Shown: one piece after another, positions 1 to 7,910 of the stretch
How positions within the stretch are numbered: position 1 is the first letter of the stretch
Layout of the letters: the number at the start of each line of letters is the position of its first letter
Origin: CAZPEV01 sp964585635
Lineage (GTDB): Bacteria > Zixibacteria > MSB-5A5 > GN15 > JAAZOE01
Direction of reading: 5' to 3'
DNA: 17,608 nucleotides
Assembly: GCA_964585635.1 (NCBI GenBank)
Contig: CAZPEV010000055.1
Coordinates: 1 to 17,608 of the forward strand
Made by a program: the position numbers and the translations under genes
The notes under the pieces: generated by a model
The model's input: the letters and a program-made list of their open reading frames with translations, nothing else
Database searches by the model: none
What the model was told of the DNA's origin: nothing

Positions 1-866
1 CTACCGTGAGGCTTCTCCGGCTGTCTTGTCAATGATGCTGGCAGATTGCCTGTAAATAAAATATACCCGCCAGACACATTTTATACAAGCGGATTATGAT
101 TACCGATAGCGGTGAGGCCATAATGCGCGACAAGACCGAAAGCCGAGGACGAAGACACCCCCATCCATATTCGTAAATCCGGGTGAGTATTTTGTCATAT
201 TCACCACAACTTCGATGGTGAATGCGACTGCGCCTGCGCCCTATTATATATGGACACCCGCATTCTACATCTCCGCCCTGAAGCGCTCTTCCCCCTTCGC
301 CCAGCCGGCACCGGAGCGCTCGACCGTGAAGAAAGACGGCAACTATGGGGCCCCCTGAAAATGATGAAACGAACCCAATATTTTCCAGCCCCGACCCCCA
401 TATCTGATTGTGTAACATGTGAATGGCGTTCACTTGATCATTCTTATACACACTCAAAAATTGGGTTTGTTTTGGCTTTTGCGCGGGGCGCACACCCCGC
501 CGGTGGTGGATCATAGCGATCTCGGCTCTTTGTCCCCAGACAACACCCTAATAAGGCGTTGCACTTCGTCAGTGAAGTCAGGGAGCCCAGGAAGGATATG
601 GACCATTGGAATTGTGCCTGCCGTACGCCATCGTCCGCCAAGGTTCAATCACCACGCGGATCAAGATATCGGCCGGGCAGACAAAATCATTTGTGCGCGG
701 CCTGCCCCTGGCGGGTCAAACTCTGCCAGATAACGGAAGGGCGAATCATGAAAGACAAAGAACGAGCGAACGAATCCAATTCACTGTAAGCCCAACCCCG
801 CCATGCTAGTCCAACGAAATTTCGCGTCGGTTTTCCGCGCCGTCGATTGGAAACACCGTTGGATGC
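1..866. other. Long stretch without a supported gene
   Basis: No open frame here has a ribosome binding site, a recognisable domain or a convincing protein composition. The longest frames (29-514 minus, 419-733 plus) are rich in Arg, Pro and Cys and look like chance frames. On the minus strand, roughly 513-700, two short pieces in different frames read like ordinary protein (for example DFTDEVQRLIRVLSG), so a decayed gene remnant is possible. No tRNA cloverleaf or repeat array was seen. A short GC hairpin (GCGGGG, six-base loop, CCCCGC) lies near 483-500 without a T tract. Confidence 0.5.
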
Positions 867-893
867 AAAAAAAAGGCCGGCACATGACCGGCC
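867..893 (-). terminator. Rho-independent terminator of the C10 peptidase gene
   Basis: Read on the minus strand, a perfect GGCCGG/CCGGCC stem with a seven-base loop (875-893) is followed by eight T residues (874 down to 867). It begins 27 bases past the stop of the C10 peptidase gene. Four T residues on the plus-strand side (895-898) could give weak termination in the other direction as well. Confidence 0.85.
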
Positions 894-919
894 CTTTTGA
901 TATCCCAGCCTTGATCGGC

Positions 920-3900
920 TCAATGACTGCAGGGTGCCGGGCCGCTCTTGAAGATATAGTTAATCACGCAGACCGCATCGCCAATGTTGACCAGTTGATC
1001 GCAGTTACCGTCTCCGGCCAGGAACGGAACCGGTGCCGAGCCACTCTTGAAGACATAATTGACAATGAAGATCGCATCGCCGACGTTGACGCTTCGGTCC
1101 CCATTGGCATCGCCGCTTACCATCGTGGCCAAGGTGAAAGGCTTCGTGCAATAGACGGTTCCGCCGAATTGATCAAACGCCTCCACCATCCAATAGTAGG
1201 TCATCCCGAAGGTCAGCGAATCCACCTCCGTCAGCTTGTACTGGGTACTGTCAACGTCAACCACCGAGGTGAAGGAACCAAGCAGCGAGTCGGTCGACAA
1301 ATAGAAGGTGTAGCGGATACGATCGTATGGGTCGGGATCAACGGCCCCCGCCCAACTGAAAGTCGGATGCATGCTCGGCGCCGCCGATTTGTCGACGGGG
1401 GAGAGCAGATCGAAAACCTGCGGCGCTTGATTGACGGTGTTCACCCAAAACGAGTGCAAACCGCTCCAATCACCCGCTTCGTATGGGTCGCTGGCGCGTA
1501 CCCGCCAGTAGTAGGCTTTGTCTTCCTCCAGGGGAACACTGACGTGCCACTTGGTGACGCCGCCATACCCCTGCGTCAGTCCGGAGGCCTGTTCAACCAT
1601 GGTTGCCATGAGCGTATCCTGGTAAAGCTGAAATGCGTACGTCAACGGATCATACTCACCATCGGCGGCGTTATTCGCAGCCAGGTCGGGAGTAACGGTG
1701 GTGATGCCGTTCAAATCAATCGGCGACTGCCCCGACGGAGCGGGGGGGCGGGAGTTCATCCGGAATTGAGCGTAGCTCCAACCGGACCACAGCGTACCGT
1801 CAAACGCCCGGGCGCGCAGATAATACGTTTGGCCATCAACCAGGTCGGCTCCGCTGTACGAGGCGGTCGAGTCAGTGCCGGGCGTCGGGCCGAAGTTCCA
1901 CATCTCGGCCGCCGTCCAATCATTGTCGCTGCCTACTTGAATCTGGTACGACTGCTGCGGGTTTCCATCAGGGCTGTGATAGCTCCACAAGATTGTTGGA
2001 GTATGGATCGTCATATTCATGACCGGGTCGGGCGATGACTTGAGATCGGCGATCGCCGGACACGATGACGGACTCTGATAGGCAAAGAAATCAAGAATCC
2101 GGGCCAGGACAGTGTCTCGCTCGGTCCAACGCGAATCGCCTTTGATTATCGCTTCAAATCCGAAGGAGAAGAAGACCGTCTGGTAGCTCCCGGAAAATGA
2201 CACGGCGCCGTAGTTCGTCTGCCCAAAGTAATTCATCTCGGCTACTCCGCCGTTGATCGGATTAATATGGTCGGGGGCGGTCTGGTTCGCGGCGCCGCCG
2301 GATCCTACAATGGCGACCGAATCGCCGACGATCATCACCTGGCATCCCGCCTTCGCCGCCAGAATCGGCACGACCGAACTTGATAGATAGTCGGCCTTGA
2401 GGTAGTTATGGAGAAAATCGGGATCGGCTGTGTTCATCTGGGCCGCAATTCCCTGACCGGAGAGAAAGAGCTTTCCGCCGCTGCTGAGATATCCCTTCAT
2501 CGCGGTCAATTCATTGCTGTTCAGCAGGCCGAGTCGATAATCGCCGGTGAACCAGATGACCACGCCGTATTTGCTCAAATAGGCGGAATCCGGACTGGAA
2601 TAAGGATTCGGCCAGACATCGTAGGGAACCCGCAGGTGGTTGAAGCATTCACGGTAATAGCCGTCGACAATATCACCCTCATCATCGTCCACAAGGAGGA
2701 TACCGACCGGACCCATAGCCCTCTCAAACGCCACGGTGTCGACATCGGCTCCAGCGTTGTAGGTCAGCACGACAAAAAAAGAATCGATCCGTGATGTGTA
2801 GCCGACTGGAATGACTATCTCAAAGGGGTCGGCCGTATTCTTCACCGAATCCTTGGCCGCAATGGCTCCCAGAGTCGTCGAGCCGTCGGTAATCGTAACC
2901 GAAGCGTCATCGATGAGCAGTTGGGCGGAGACGTCGCTGACCGCTTGGGCGCCATAATTAGCGACGGTGATGGTAAGCTGAATCTTCTCGCCGGCTTCCG
3001 GGATGCCGTCGCCATCGCCATAGACGGCATCAGAGACCTGGTTGCTCCCCATCCAAAGCATGGCCCGCTCGGGGACGATCCCGATGACCATGGCCTCAAC
3101 CATTGGATCACAGCCGGGCCAGGGGCAGTACAGGTTGTCAACCGTGTACCAGGCCGTGTGAGAGTCATTCCATCCGTAATTGAAATGACATTGATCCAGC
3201 CCGGAGACCTGCCGCCAGCCATCGAGCACGATGGCGTGACTATATATCCGATACAGGATGGGGCGATTCTGATTGATCTCGTTCTTGATGATTGTAAACC
3301 ATGTGCCATCGGAATAATTGCTGCGATTGCGAGTGCTGGTGCCGTGGTCATAGCGGAAGTAGGTAGGGAAGACCATGGCTCCATCAAGGGTATAGGCGCC
3401 GGAACCGCAGTAACCATAATCCATATCAAAAGCGACGCCGACTTCATAACTTAGCTCGGCTACCGCCGCCGGGGAATTGACGTAGCTGTAGGGATCGGAA
3501 AAATCCGCCGCTATCATCTGGCCGGGTGAGCTTCCGCCGCAGGAATTGTCGCCGCCCCACCAGTACGAATGGCTTCCTTCGCCCGCGGGGGGCCACTGAT
3601 GATACCGTACAATCTGGGCGGCGGCGGTTGCTACGCATCCCACCGCGCACTTCCTGCCGCCATCTCCGTCGGGACAAAGATTATTATATGGCGATCCCTG
3701 GTGCCAGGCGGTGGTAAGAAGCGGCCCGACTTCGGCCAATGGCATTTGTGCGCTCTTGGCGGCATTGGCAACAAACTGCTCCGGCGGCACGGCCAATTGA
3801 TCCCATTTTTCGCGATTGCCGCGATCAAACAACGGCTGCGGGCCGGCTTGCGAAGCCTCCAGGGTGCCGTAAACCTCGACGTATATCCTCATGCGGCTTT

Positions 3901-4306
3901 GGAGCACCTGTCGCAACATGAGGGCAAATCCCTCCGGGTCGCTCATGTCAAGAGGATATTCATCCGAGTAGACCTTTACCGGCGACATCTCCTTAAGAGC
4001 GGGAACAACGACATAGCCACCGGACGAAATGGCGTAATATCGGCCAAGAAGGGTGTCATTTTCCACGATATCCTGACTCGCAGTGATTTTGGGCTCAGTG
4101 GTACCGGCCCATGCGCCCTTATGCGACACGATCGTGGTCAACCAGTTCGCGCAGACCGCATCCATCTCGCTGGCTGTGGCCAATTCGGCGCGGACATTTT
4201 GCCCGGAGAACAGAAGAACCAGGAGAAAAGTTGCGCCCCATAATACGGCGAATAGTCTGGTGACCGATTCCGGTAGCATTCCCCCGCGATGTCGTTGAGC
4301 CATCAT
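920..4306 (-). CDS. Secreted C10 (streptopain-like) cysteine peptidase with Fn3-like domains and C-terminal dockerin-type module
   Basis: This is an exported 1128-residue multidomain protein. Residues 14-40 form a signal peptide, with likely cleavage after VRA. Residues 45-150 resemble the prodomain of C10 peptidases. The C10 catalytic domain spans about 185-415: the nucleophile Cys224 sits in GCVATAAAQIVRYHQWP, His357 in SHAIVLDGWR, and FNYGW (375-379) matches the conserved Trp segment. A beta-sandwich resembling CARDB (425-525) follows, then a GILLVDDDEG... domain of alpha/beta type (533-745), then two or three Fn3-like domains (755-1062). The end (1065-1124) has two GD.N.D..VN.GDA calcium loops of dockerin type. 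The start is ATG with GAGGG six to ten bases upstream; a second ATG follows immediately. It is probably a surface or secreted protease. Its substrate is unknown. The catalytic assignment is strong, while the domain edges are approximate. Confidence 0.88.
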   Translation of the reverse strand: MMAQRHRGGMLPESVTRLFAVLWGATFLLVLLFSGQNVRAELATASEMDAVCANWLTTIVSHKGAWAGTTEPKITASQDIVENDTLLGRYYAISSGGYVVVPALKEMSPVKVYSDEYPLDMSDPEGFALMLRQVLQSRMRIYVEVYGTLEASQAGPQPLFDRGNREKWDQLAVPPEQFVANAAKSAQMPLAEVGPLLTTAWHQGSPYNNLCPDGDGGRKCAVGCVATAAAQIVRYHQWPPAGEGSHSYWWGGDNSCGGSSPGQMIAADFSDPYSYVNSPAAVAELSYEVGVAFDMDYGYCGSGAYTLDGAMVFPTYFRYDHGTSTRNRSNYSDGTWFTIIKNEINQNRPILYRIYSHAIVLDGWRQVSGLDQCHFNYGWNDSHTAWYTVDNLYCPWPGCDPMVEAMVIGIVPERAMLWMGSNQVSDAVYGDGDGIPEAGEKIQLTITVANYGAQAVSDVSAQLLIDDASVTITDGSTTLGAIAAKDSVKNTADPFEIVIPVGYTSRIDSFFVVLTYNAGADVDTVAFERAMGPVGILLVDDDEGDIVDGYYRECFNHLRVPYDVWPNPYSSPDSAYLSKYGVVIWFTGDYRLGLLNSNELTAMKGYLSSGGKLFLSGQGIAAQMNTADPDFLHNYLKADYLSSSVVPILAAKAGCQVMIVGDSVAIVGSGGAANQTAPDHINPINGGVAEMNYFGQTNYGAVSFSGSYQTVFFSFGFEAIIKGDSRWTERDTVLARILDFFAYQSPSSCPAIADLKSSPDPVMNMTIHTPTILWSYHSPDGNPQQSYQIQVGSDNDWTAAEMWNFGPTPGTDSTASYSGADLVDGQTYYLRARAFDGTLWSGWSYAQFRMNSRPPAPSGQSPIDLNGITTVTPDLAANNAADGEYDPLTYAFQLYQDTLMATMVEQASGLTQGYGGVTKWHVSVPLEEDKAYYWRVRASDPYEAGDWSGLHSFWVNTVNQAPQVFDLLSPVDKSAAPSMHPTFSWAGAVDPDPYDRIRYTFYLSTDSLLGSFTSVVDVDSTQYKLTEVDSLTFGMTYYWMVEAFDQFGGTVYCTKPFTLATMVSGDANGDRSVNVGDAIFIVNYVFKSGSAPVPFLAGDGNCDQLVNIGDAVCVINYIFKSGPAPCSH

Positions 4307-4444
4307 TTATACCCTCGGTTATAATGTATCGGCTTCTGTCATCAGAGAAATGACATCCACCGCGCAGTAAGTGCCTGACCGCGACCCAGCCGGGCTGGGG
4401 CCGGAAAATCCCAGAGAAAATACCCAGTTCCGGGCACCAAAACC

Positions 4445-4472
4445 AATATAATAAATCGGCGTCTTTTGGCAA
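4445..4472 (-). promoter_or_regulatory. Promoter candidate for the C10 peptidase gene
   Basis: On the minus strand, a TTGCCA -35 (4467-4472), a 16-base spacer and a TATATT -10 (4445-4450) lie about 140 bases before the start codon, which implies a leader of roughly 130 bases. The same -10 with identical flanking bases, and the same spacer length, occur upstream of the other dockerin-protein gene at 16726-16753. Confidence 0.45.
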
Positions 4473-4585
4473 TCGGTTTTTCCACCCGTGACTCCGGAAG
4501 CGCATCGGGGGCAAATATCTCGGCAACCCTTAGCTCTTCCTTATCGTCAAAGGGACAGAGGCTATTGCGATACAGGAGGAATGAT

Positions 4586-5479
4586 ATGGGGAATAGAGAT
4601 GGAAGATTGATCGCCGCCGTTGCTCTGCTGCTGACGGCGCTTTTGACCGGGGGAATCTGGGGGGATGAGCAGAAAACGGTGGAGAAGGTGTTTACGGTCA
4701 CTCCGGGCGGTACCTTAACCCTCGACACCGATTTGGGCTCGGTTGAGATCCTATCTTTGCCTGGCAATACGATCAAAGTGTCGGTGCTTTTTATCGCTGA
4801 TGCCCGGAATCAGGAGAAGGCGCAAAAGATTTTCAGCGATTTTGACCTGGCTTTCAACCAATCCGGCGGAAATGTCGAAATCACCGGAGAATACCGGGGC
4901 CTACAGGGTTTACGGGGACTTTTCGGTCATGATCGTTCTCAGCTCGAGGTGGAGTTTACCATAACCGTCCCACCGCAATATAACCTGGATATAGAAACCG
5001 CCGGCGGCGATTTGGCCGTCGGAAATCTCAAGGGGACTGTCAGATTGGAGACCTCCGGCGGAAACATCAACCTTGAGCGGATCGAAGGGAAGCTTCGGGG
5101 AACAACCTCCGGTGGAGACATAACGTTGACCACGTGTACCGCCAGCGCCGACCTGGTGACTTCGGGTGGGAATATTGTCATCGAAGAGGTTGACGGACCG
5201 GTTGTGGCTCGGACTTCGGGCGGCGATATCACGGTCCGGGAGGCCAGGGGTTCCGTTGACGCTTCCACGTCGGGTGGAAATATCAGCGCCTTTATTGCCG
5301 ATCAGCCATCGGAGGATTGCCGCTTGGAGACCTCAGGCGGCAACGTCGTCGTCTATTTGGCATCGGATATTTCGGTCGACATCGATGCTGAAGCCAATGG
5401 CGGCTCGCTTTCGACCGATTTTTCGGTCGCGATGCGGGGGGAGATCGGAGAAGGAATGTTACGAGGAGCCATAAACTAG
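4586..5479 (+). CDS. Exported DUF4097-type beta-repeat protein (putative adhesin fold), cut by an in-frame TAG
   Basis: The 297-residue product starts at an ATG five bases after a strong AGGAGG. It has an N-terminal hydrophobic export signal (residues 8-24, TGG IWG region). The rest is a ladder of repeats built on TSGGNI/TSGGDI, one about every 18-20 residues from 128 to 262, typical of the DUF4097 right-handed beta-helix-like family. That family is often encoded beside regulators and has no established biochemical role. The frame stops at TAG (5477-5479). The same frame then continues as GGPELRLRTSGGNVRLYEK to a second TAG at 5537-5539, which is the usual closing repeat of the family. The gene is therefore either recently truncated, read through, or affected by a sequence error. 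It is transcribed away from the C10 peptidase gene and converges with the methyltransferase operon. Confidence 0.8.
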   Translation: MGNRDGRLIAAVALLLTALLTGGIWGDEQKTVEKVFTVTPGGTLTLDTDLGSVEILSLPGNTIKVSVLFIADARNQEKAQKIFSDFDLAFNQSGGNVEITGEYRGLQGLRGLFGHDRSQLEVEFTITVPPQYNLDIETAGGDLAVGNLKGTVRLETSGGNINLERIEGKLRGTTSGGDITLTTCTASADLVTSGGNIVIEEVDGPVVARTSGGDITVREARGSVDASTSGGNISAFIADQPSEDCRLETSGGNVVVYLASDISVDIDAEANGGSLSTDFSVAMRGEIGEGMLRGAIN

Positions 5480-5539
5480 GGAGGTCCGGAACTCCGCCTC
5501 CGCACCTCGGGCGGAAATGTCCGGCTCTATGAAAAATAG
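5477..5539 (+). other. In-frame amber codon followed by a conserved 19-codon continuation
   Basis: After ...GMLRGAIN the TAG codon at 5477-5479 is followed in the same frame by GGPELRLRTSGGNVRLYEK and then TAG at 5537-5539. The continuation carries another TSGGNV repeat, as expected at the end of this protein family. No frameshift is needed to join the parts: a single sense codon in place of TAG would restore a 317-residue protein. Confidence 0.75.
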
Positions 5540-5621
5540 CTCCGTGGTGACGCGGGATTGAGGGGTCAGTCGGGAAGAGGGAATGACCCTCGTCGGCCGG
5601 CGTATTTTGTCGCAAGAACCG

Positions 5622-6521
5622 TTAGCCACGGGGCGGGCGCAGGGAATCGACCATTGTTCTGATCGCCGCGATATGGGGCGGGGTCGTTCCACAGCAGCCG
5701 CCGATGACCGATACGCCGATGGCAATCAGTTCCTTTCCCTGCTCGGCCATGAATTCCGGGCCTTCCCGATAGACCGGCCGGCCATCTTCCAGGACCGGCA
5801 GGCCGGCATTGGGTTGGATAACCAGCGGCATCAGGCTGCAGGCCCGATACGCTCGGGCAATTTCTACCATCTTTTTGATTCCATAGCCGCAGTTGGATCC
5901 GACCAGGTCGGCGCCTGCACGGGCCAATTCCCGAACGGCAGTTGGGATGTCGACTCCCATAATCGTACAAAACCCCCGTGGTGTTTCGTCATATGTCATC
6001 GTTGCCATGATTGGTATGGTGGGGGAGACGGCTCGAGTTGCCTGAATGGCCAACCTGGCCTCGGCGATATCGGTCATGGTCTCGACACAGATAATATCAA
6101 CGCCGGCATCGACCAAAGACTCTATTTGACGCCGAAAGCTCTCCAAAACGACCTTTGGTTCAATGTCGCCGTAAGGCGCGAGTATTCGCCCAGAAGGTCC
6201 CACCGAACCGGAGACGTACGCCCGGTCGTCAACCGCTTCTCGCACAGCATCAACGGCCGACCGATTTATTATTTCCGTTCTGTCGTCAAGACCATACCTA
6301 GCCAGCTTCAGAGGCGAACCGCCGAAAGTGTTGGTCTGGACGATATCCGCTCCAGCCTCCAGATATGCAGCGGCAATCTCCTCCAATAACTCCGGTCGCG
6401 TTAAGTTGACAGATTCCGGGCAATCAGTCGACTTCAGCCCCCGTTGAAAGAGCATGGTCCCCATGGCCCCATCGGCCACCAGCACCTCTCCCTGTCGAAT
6501 CCGGTCCAAAAACGGACGCAC
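5622..6521 (-). CDS. MetH-type homocysteine S-methyltransferase (stand-alone Hcy-binding domain)
   Basis: This 299-residue protein matches the N-terminal homocysteine-binding TIM barrel of cobalamin-dependent methionine synthase, as a free-standing unit. It shows DGAMGTMLFQRG (17-28), QTNTFGG (62-68), and the three zinc-binding cysteines Cys211 (GSNCGYG) and Cys276-Cys277 (GGCCGTTP). The zinc thiolate would activate homocysteine to accept a methyl group from a methylcorrinoid. The start is GTG, two bases after the stop of the corrinoid-protein gene, which suggests translational coupling; no strong ribosome binding site is visible. It is the last gene of the four-gene operon. The free domain with its own corrinoid protein suggests methionine synthesis from a donor other than methyl-folate. 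S-methylmethionine-dependent homocysteine methylation is an alternative, but the operon argues for the corrinoid route. Confidence 0.88.
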   Translation of the reverse strand: MRPFLDRIRQGEVLVADGAMGTMLFQRGLKSTDCPESVNLTRPELLEEIAAAYLEAGADIVQTNTFGGSPLKLARYGLDDRTEIINRSAVDAVREAVDDRAYVSGSVGPSGRILAPYGDIEPKVVLESFRRQIESLVDAGVDIICVETMTDIAEARLAIQATRAVSPTIPIMATMTYDETPRGFCTIMGVDIPTAVRELARAGADLVGSNCGYGIKKMVEIARAYRACSLMPLVIQPNAGLPVLEDGRPVYREGPEFMAEQGKELIAIGVSVIGGCCGTTPPHIAAIRTMVDSLRPPRG

Positions 6522-6523
6522 TG

Positions 6524-7162
6524 CTACTGTTCCGGTACCAATCGGTTAACAATCTCGACTGCCTTGACAGCGTCGTATCCATAGGCGTCGGCCCCAATCC
6601 GGGCGGCATACTCGGCCGTTACCGGCGCTCCGCCGATGATGAGCTTGATGGCCCTTTTCAATTCTCGTTCCTGCAACAAGGCCGCCACCTCCGCCATGAC
6701 CGGCATGGTGGTCGTAAGAAGTGCTGAAAGGCCGATGACCGCTGCCCCCTCGGCCATGGCGGTGTCAACAAACCGTATCGGCGATACGTCACTGCCCAGG
6801 TCGATGACCTCATAGCCGGCCCCTATTAACATGATTCCGACCAGATTCTTGCCGATATCGTGCAGATCGCCGGAGACGGTGCCGAGTACTACTTTTCCGC
6901 GGGACGGCATATTACCCGCGGCAAAAAGGGGTTTGAGCAAATCCAACCCAGCATACATGGCCCGCGCCGCCAGGAGAACATCGGGCAGAAATATTTCCCG
7001 CTTCTTGAAGCGATCGCCGATCACGGTCATGCCGGCGATCAAACCATCGTTGAGAATCGTCTTTGGCGGAATGTGATCCGCTAAAGCCTGTTGCGTCAGG
7101 GCTGCCACCCGGCTGTTGTCGCCGCCCTGTAGGCTTTCTATGATCTGGCTCAGGATATCCAT
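6524..7162 (-). CDS. Cobalamin-binding (corrinoid) methyl-carrier protein, MtbC/MttC/MetH type
   Basis: The 212-residue protein has the usual two-domain layout. A helical cap (about 1-85) is followed by a Rossmann-like B12-binding domain (88-212). The base-off/His-on motif GDLHDIG (Asp99-x-His101-x-x-Gly104) supplies the lower cobalt ligand, and SALLTTTM (146-153) and GGAP (177-180) are the other cofactor-contact segments. It would shuttle a methyl group between the MttB-family enzyme and the homocysteine methyltransferase. I chose the ATG at 7162, eight bases after GAGGAG; a TTG one codon earlier at 7165 is also possible. It lies between the reactivation-like gene (25-base gap) and the homocysteine methyltransferase gene (2-base gap). 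Confidence 0.9.
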   Translation of the reverse strand: MDILSQIIESLQGGDNSRVAALTQQALADHIPPKTILNDGLIAGMTVIGDRFKKREIFLPDVLLAARAMYAGLDLLKPLFAAGNMPSRGKVVLGTVSGDLHDIGKNLVGIMLIGAGYEVIDLGSDVSPIRFVDTAMAEGAAVIGLSALLTTTMPVMAEVAALLQERELKRAIKLIIGGAPVTAEYAARIGADAYGYDAVKAVEIVNRLVPEQ

Positions 7163-7187
7163 CAATCGGTCTCCTCATTTGAAATAT

Positions 7188-7910
7188 TCACGGATTTGTT
7201 TTGCCCTGACTGCGGCTGCGGCAGGATTGCGTCCGGCATTCACCGCAGTAGGGAAACAATTCCGTGACGGCATGGATCTCCGGCGGACCGGCAATAAGTA
7301 CGCCCGAAATGGACTTGAGCGGATCCATCAGACAACTCTCCCGCAGGGTAATGCCGATCTTTTCCGGCGAGAGAACCTCGAACAGCCCCCTCTGCGCACT
7401 GATATGCCACCCGCAGTATCCGGGGCAGTAACACAGCACGACCGGTGAATGGCCAAGTCTTCCATGGGCGGTCAGATGATGGTGGTAGTAGGTCTCCATA
7501 TAGCGCGAGGCGCAATCGGTTCCCTCTGACGCCGCCGTATCAAGTAGTGAGCCAAGGACAATATCGCCTGCGGCAAACAGGGCCGTGATCTTTTCTGAAA
7601 CAGGGGCGCCGCTCGTGACGGCCGTCAGGGCCAGGGCATCGGCCTGAGGATAAATGGTCTCCAATAAAGTGGCCGGGGCATTGAGGCCGGATCCGGCAAA
7701 GATCCGGCTAAAATCATCCTTGCCGATTTCGGCCAATATTCCCCGGGGTGCGGCCAGAGCTGCGAAGAGGCGGCAAGCGGATTCAGCCGCCATGACCAGA
7801 TCAGGCCGATTGGCGAGATCACCCCGCACTCCTTGGGCCACCAGGATTGCCGCCGCCGCCGGAGTTACGGCGGAAATAGGGATATCAATTATTTCCCTCA
7901 TATTGATCAT
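7188..7910 (-). CDS. MetH activation-domain-like protein, Cys-rich; probable corrinoid reactivation factor
   Basis: The 240-residue protein resembles the reactivation domain of cobalamin-dependent methionine synthase in its second half. PGYCGWHISAQRGLFEVL (163-180) corresponds to the region around the AdoMet loop, and KIGITLRESCLMDPLKSISGVLIAG (184-208) to the conserved strand-loop after it. In MetH the loop reads R..PGY; here the Arg position is Cys160 in CYCPGYC, giving three cysteines (160, 162, 166). A second cluster, CGEC....C (222, 225, 230), ends the protein. It would return oxidised Co(II) corrinoid to the active state. The cysteines raise the possibility of metal or Fe-S binding instead of, or beside, AdoMet use. 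Its start overlaps the MttB-family stop in ATGA, a sign of translational coupling. The family assignment is moderate. Confidence 0.68.
   Translation of the reverse strand: MINMREIIDIPISAVTPAAAAILVAQGVRGDLANRPDLVMAAESACRLFAALAAPRGILAEIGKDDFSRIFAGSGLNAPATLLETIYPQADALALTAVTSGAPVSEKITALFAAGDIVLGSLLDTAASEGTDCASRYMETYYHHHLTAHGRLGHSPVVLCYCPGYCGWHISAQRGLFEVLSPEKIGITLRESCLMDPLKSISGVLIAGPPEIHAVTELFPYCGECRTQSCRSRSQGKTNP

Noticed and set aside
803..2038. Plus-strand open frame of 411 codons
   Set aside because: It is antisense to the C-terminal part of the C10 peptidase gene, which has clear domains. The frame has no ribosome binding site and no recognisable domain.
4700..5400. DNA repeat array in the TSGGN-coding region
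   Set aside because: The repeats are at protein level with varied codons and spacing, so this is a repeat protein and not a CRISPR or satellite array.
5477..5479. TAG as a pyrrolysine codon, suggested by the nearby MttB-family gene
   Set aside because: The MttB-family gene itself contains no in-frame TAG, and no pyl genes are in the window. Several other genes here (corrinoid protein, small zinc-site protein, calcium-loop protein) use TAG as an ordinary stop.
5560..5591. Inverted repeat GAGGGGTCA / TGACCCTC as a terminator between the convergent genes
   Set aside because: The stem is imperfect, the loop is 15 bases, and neither side has a T tract.
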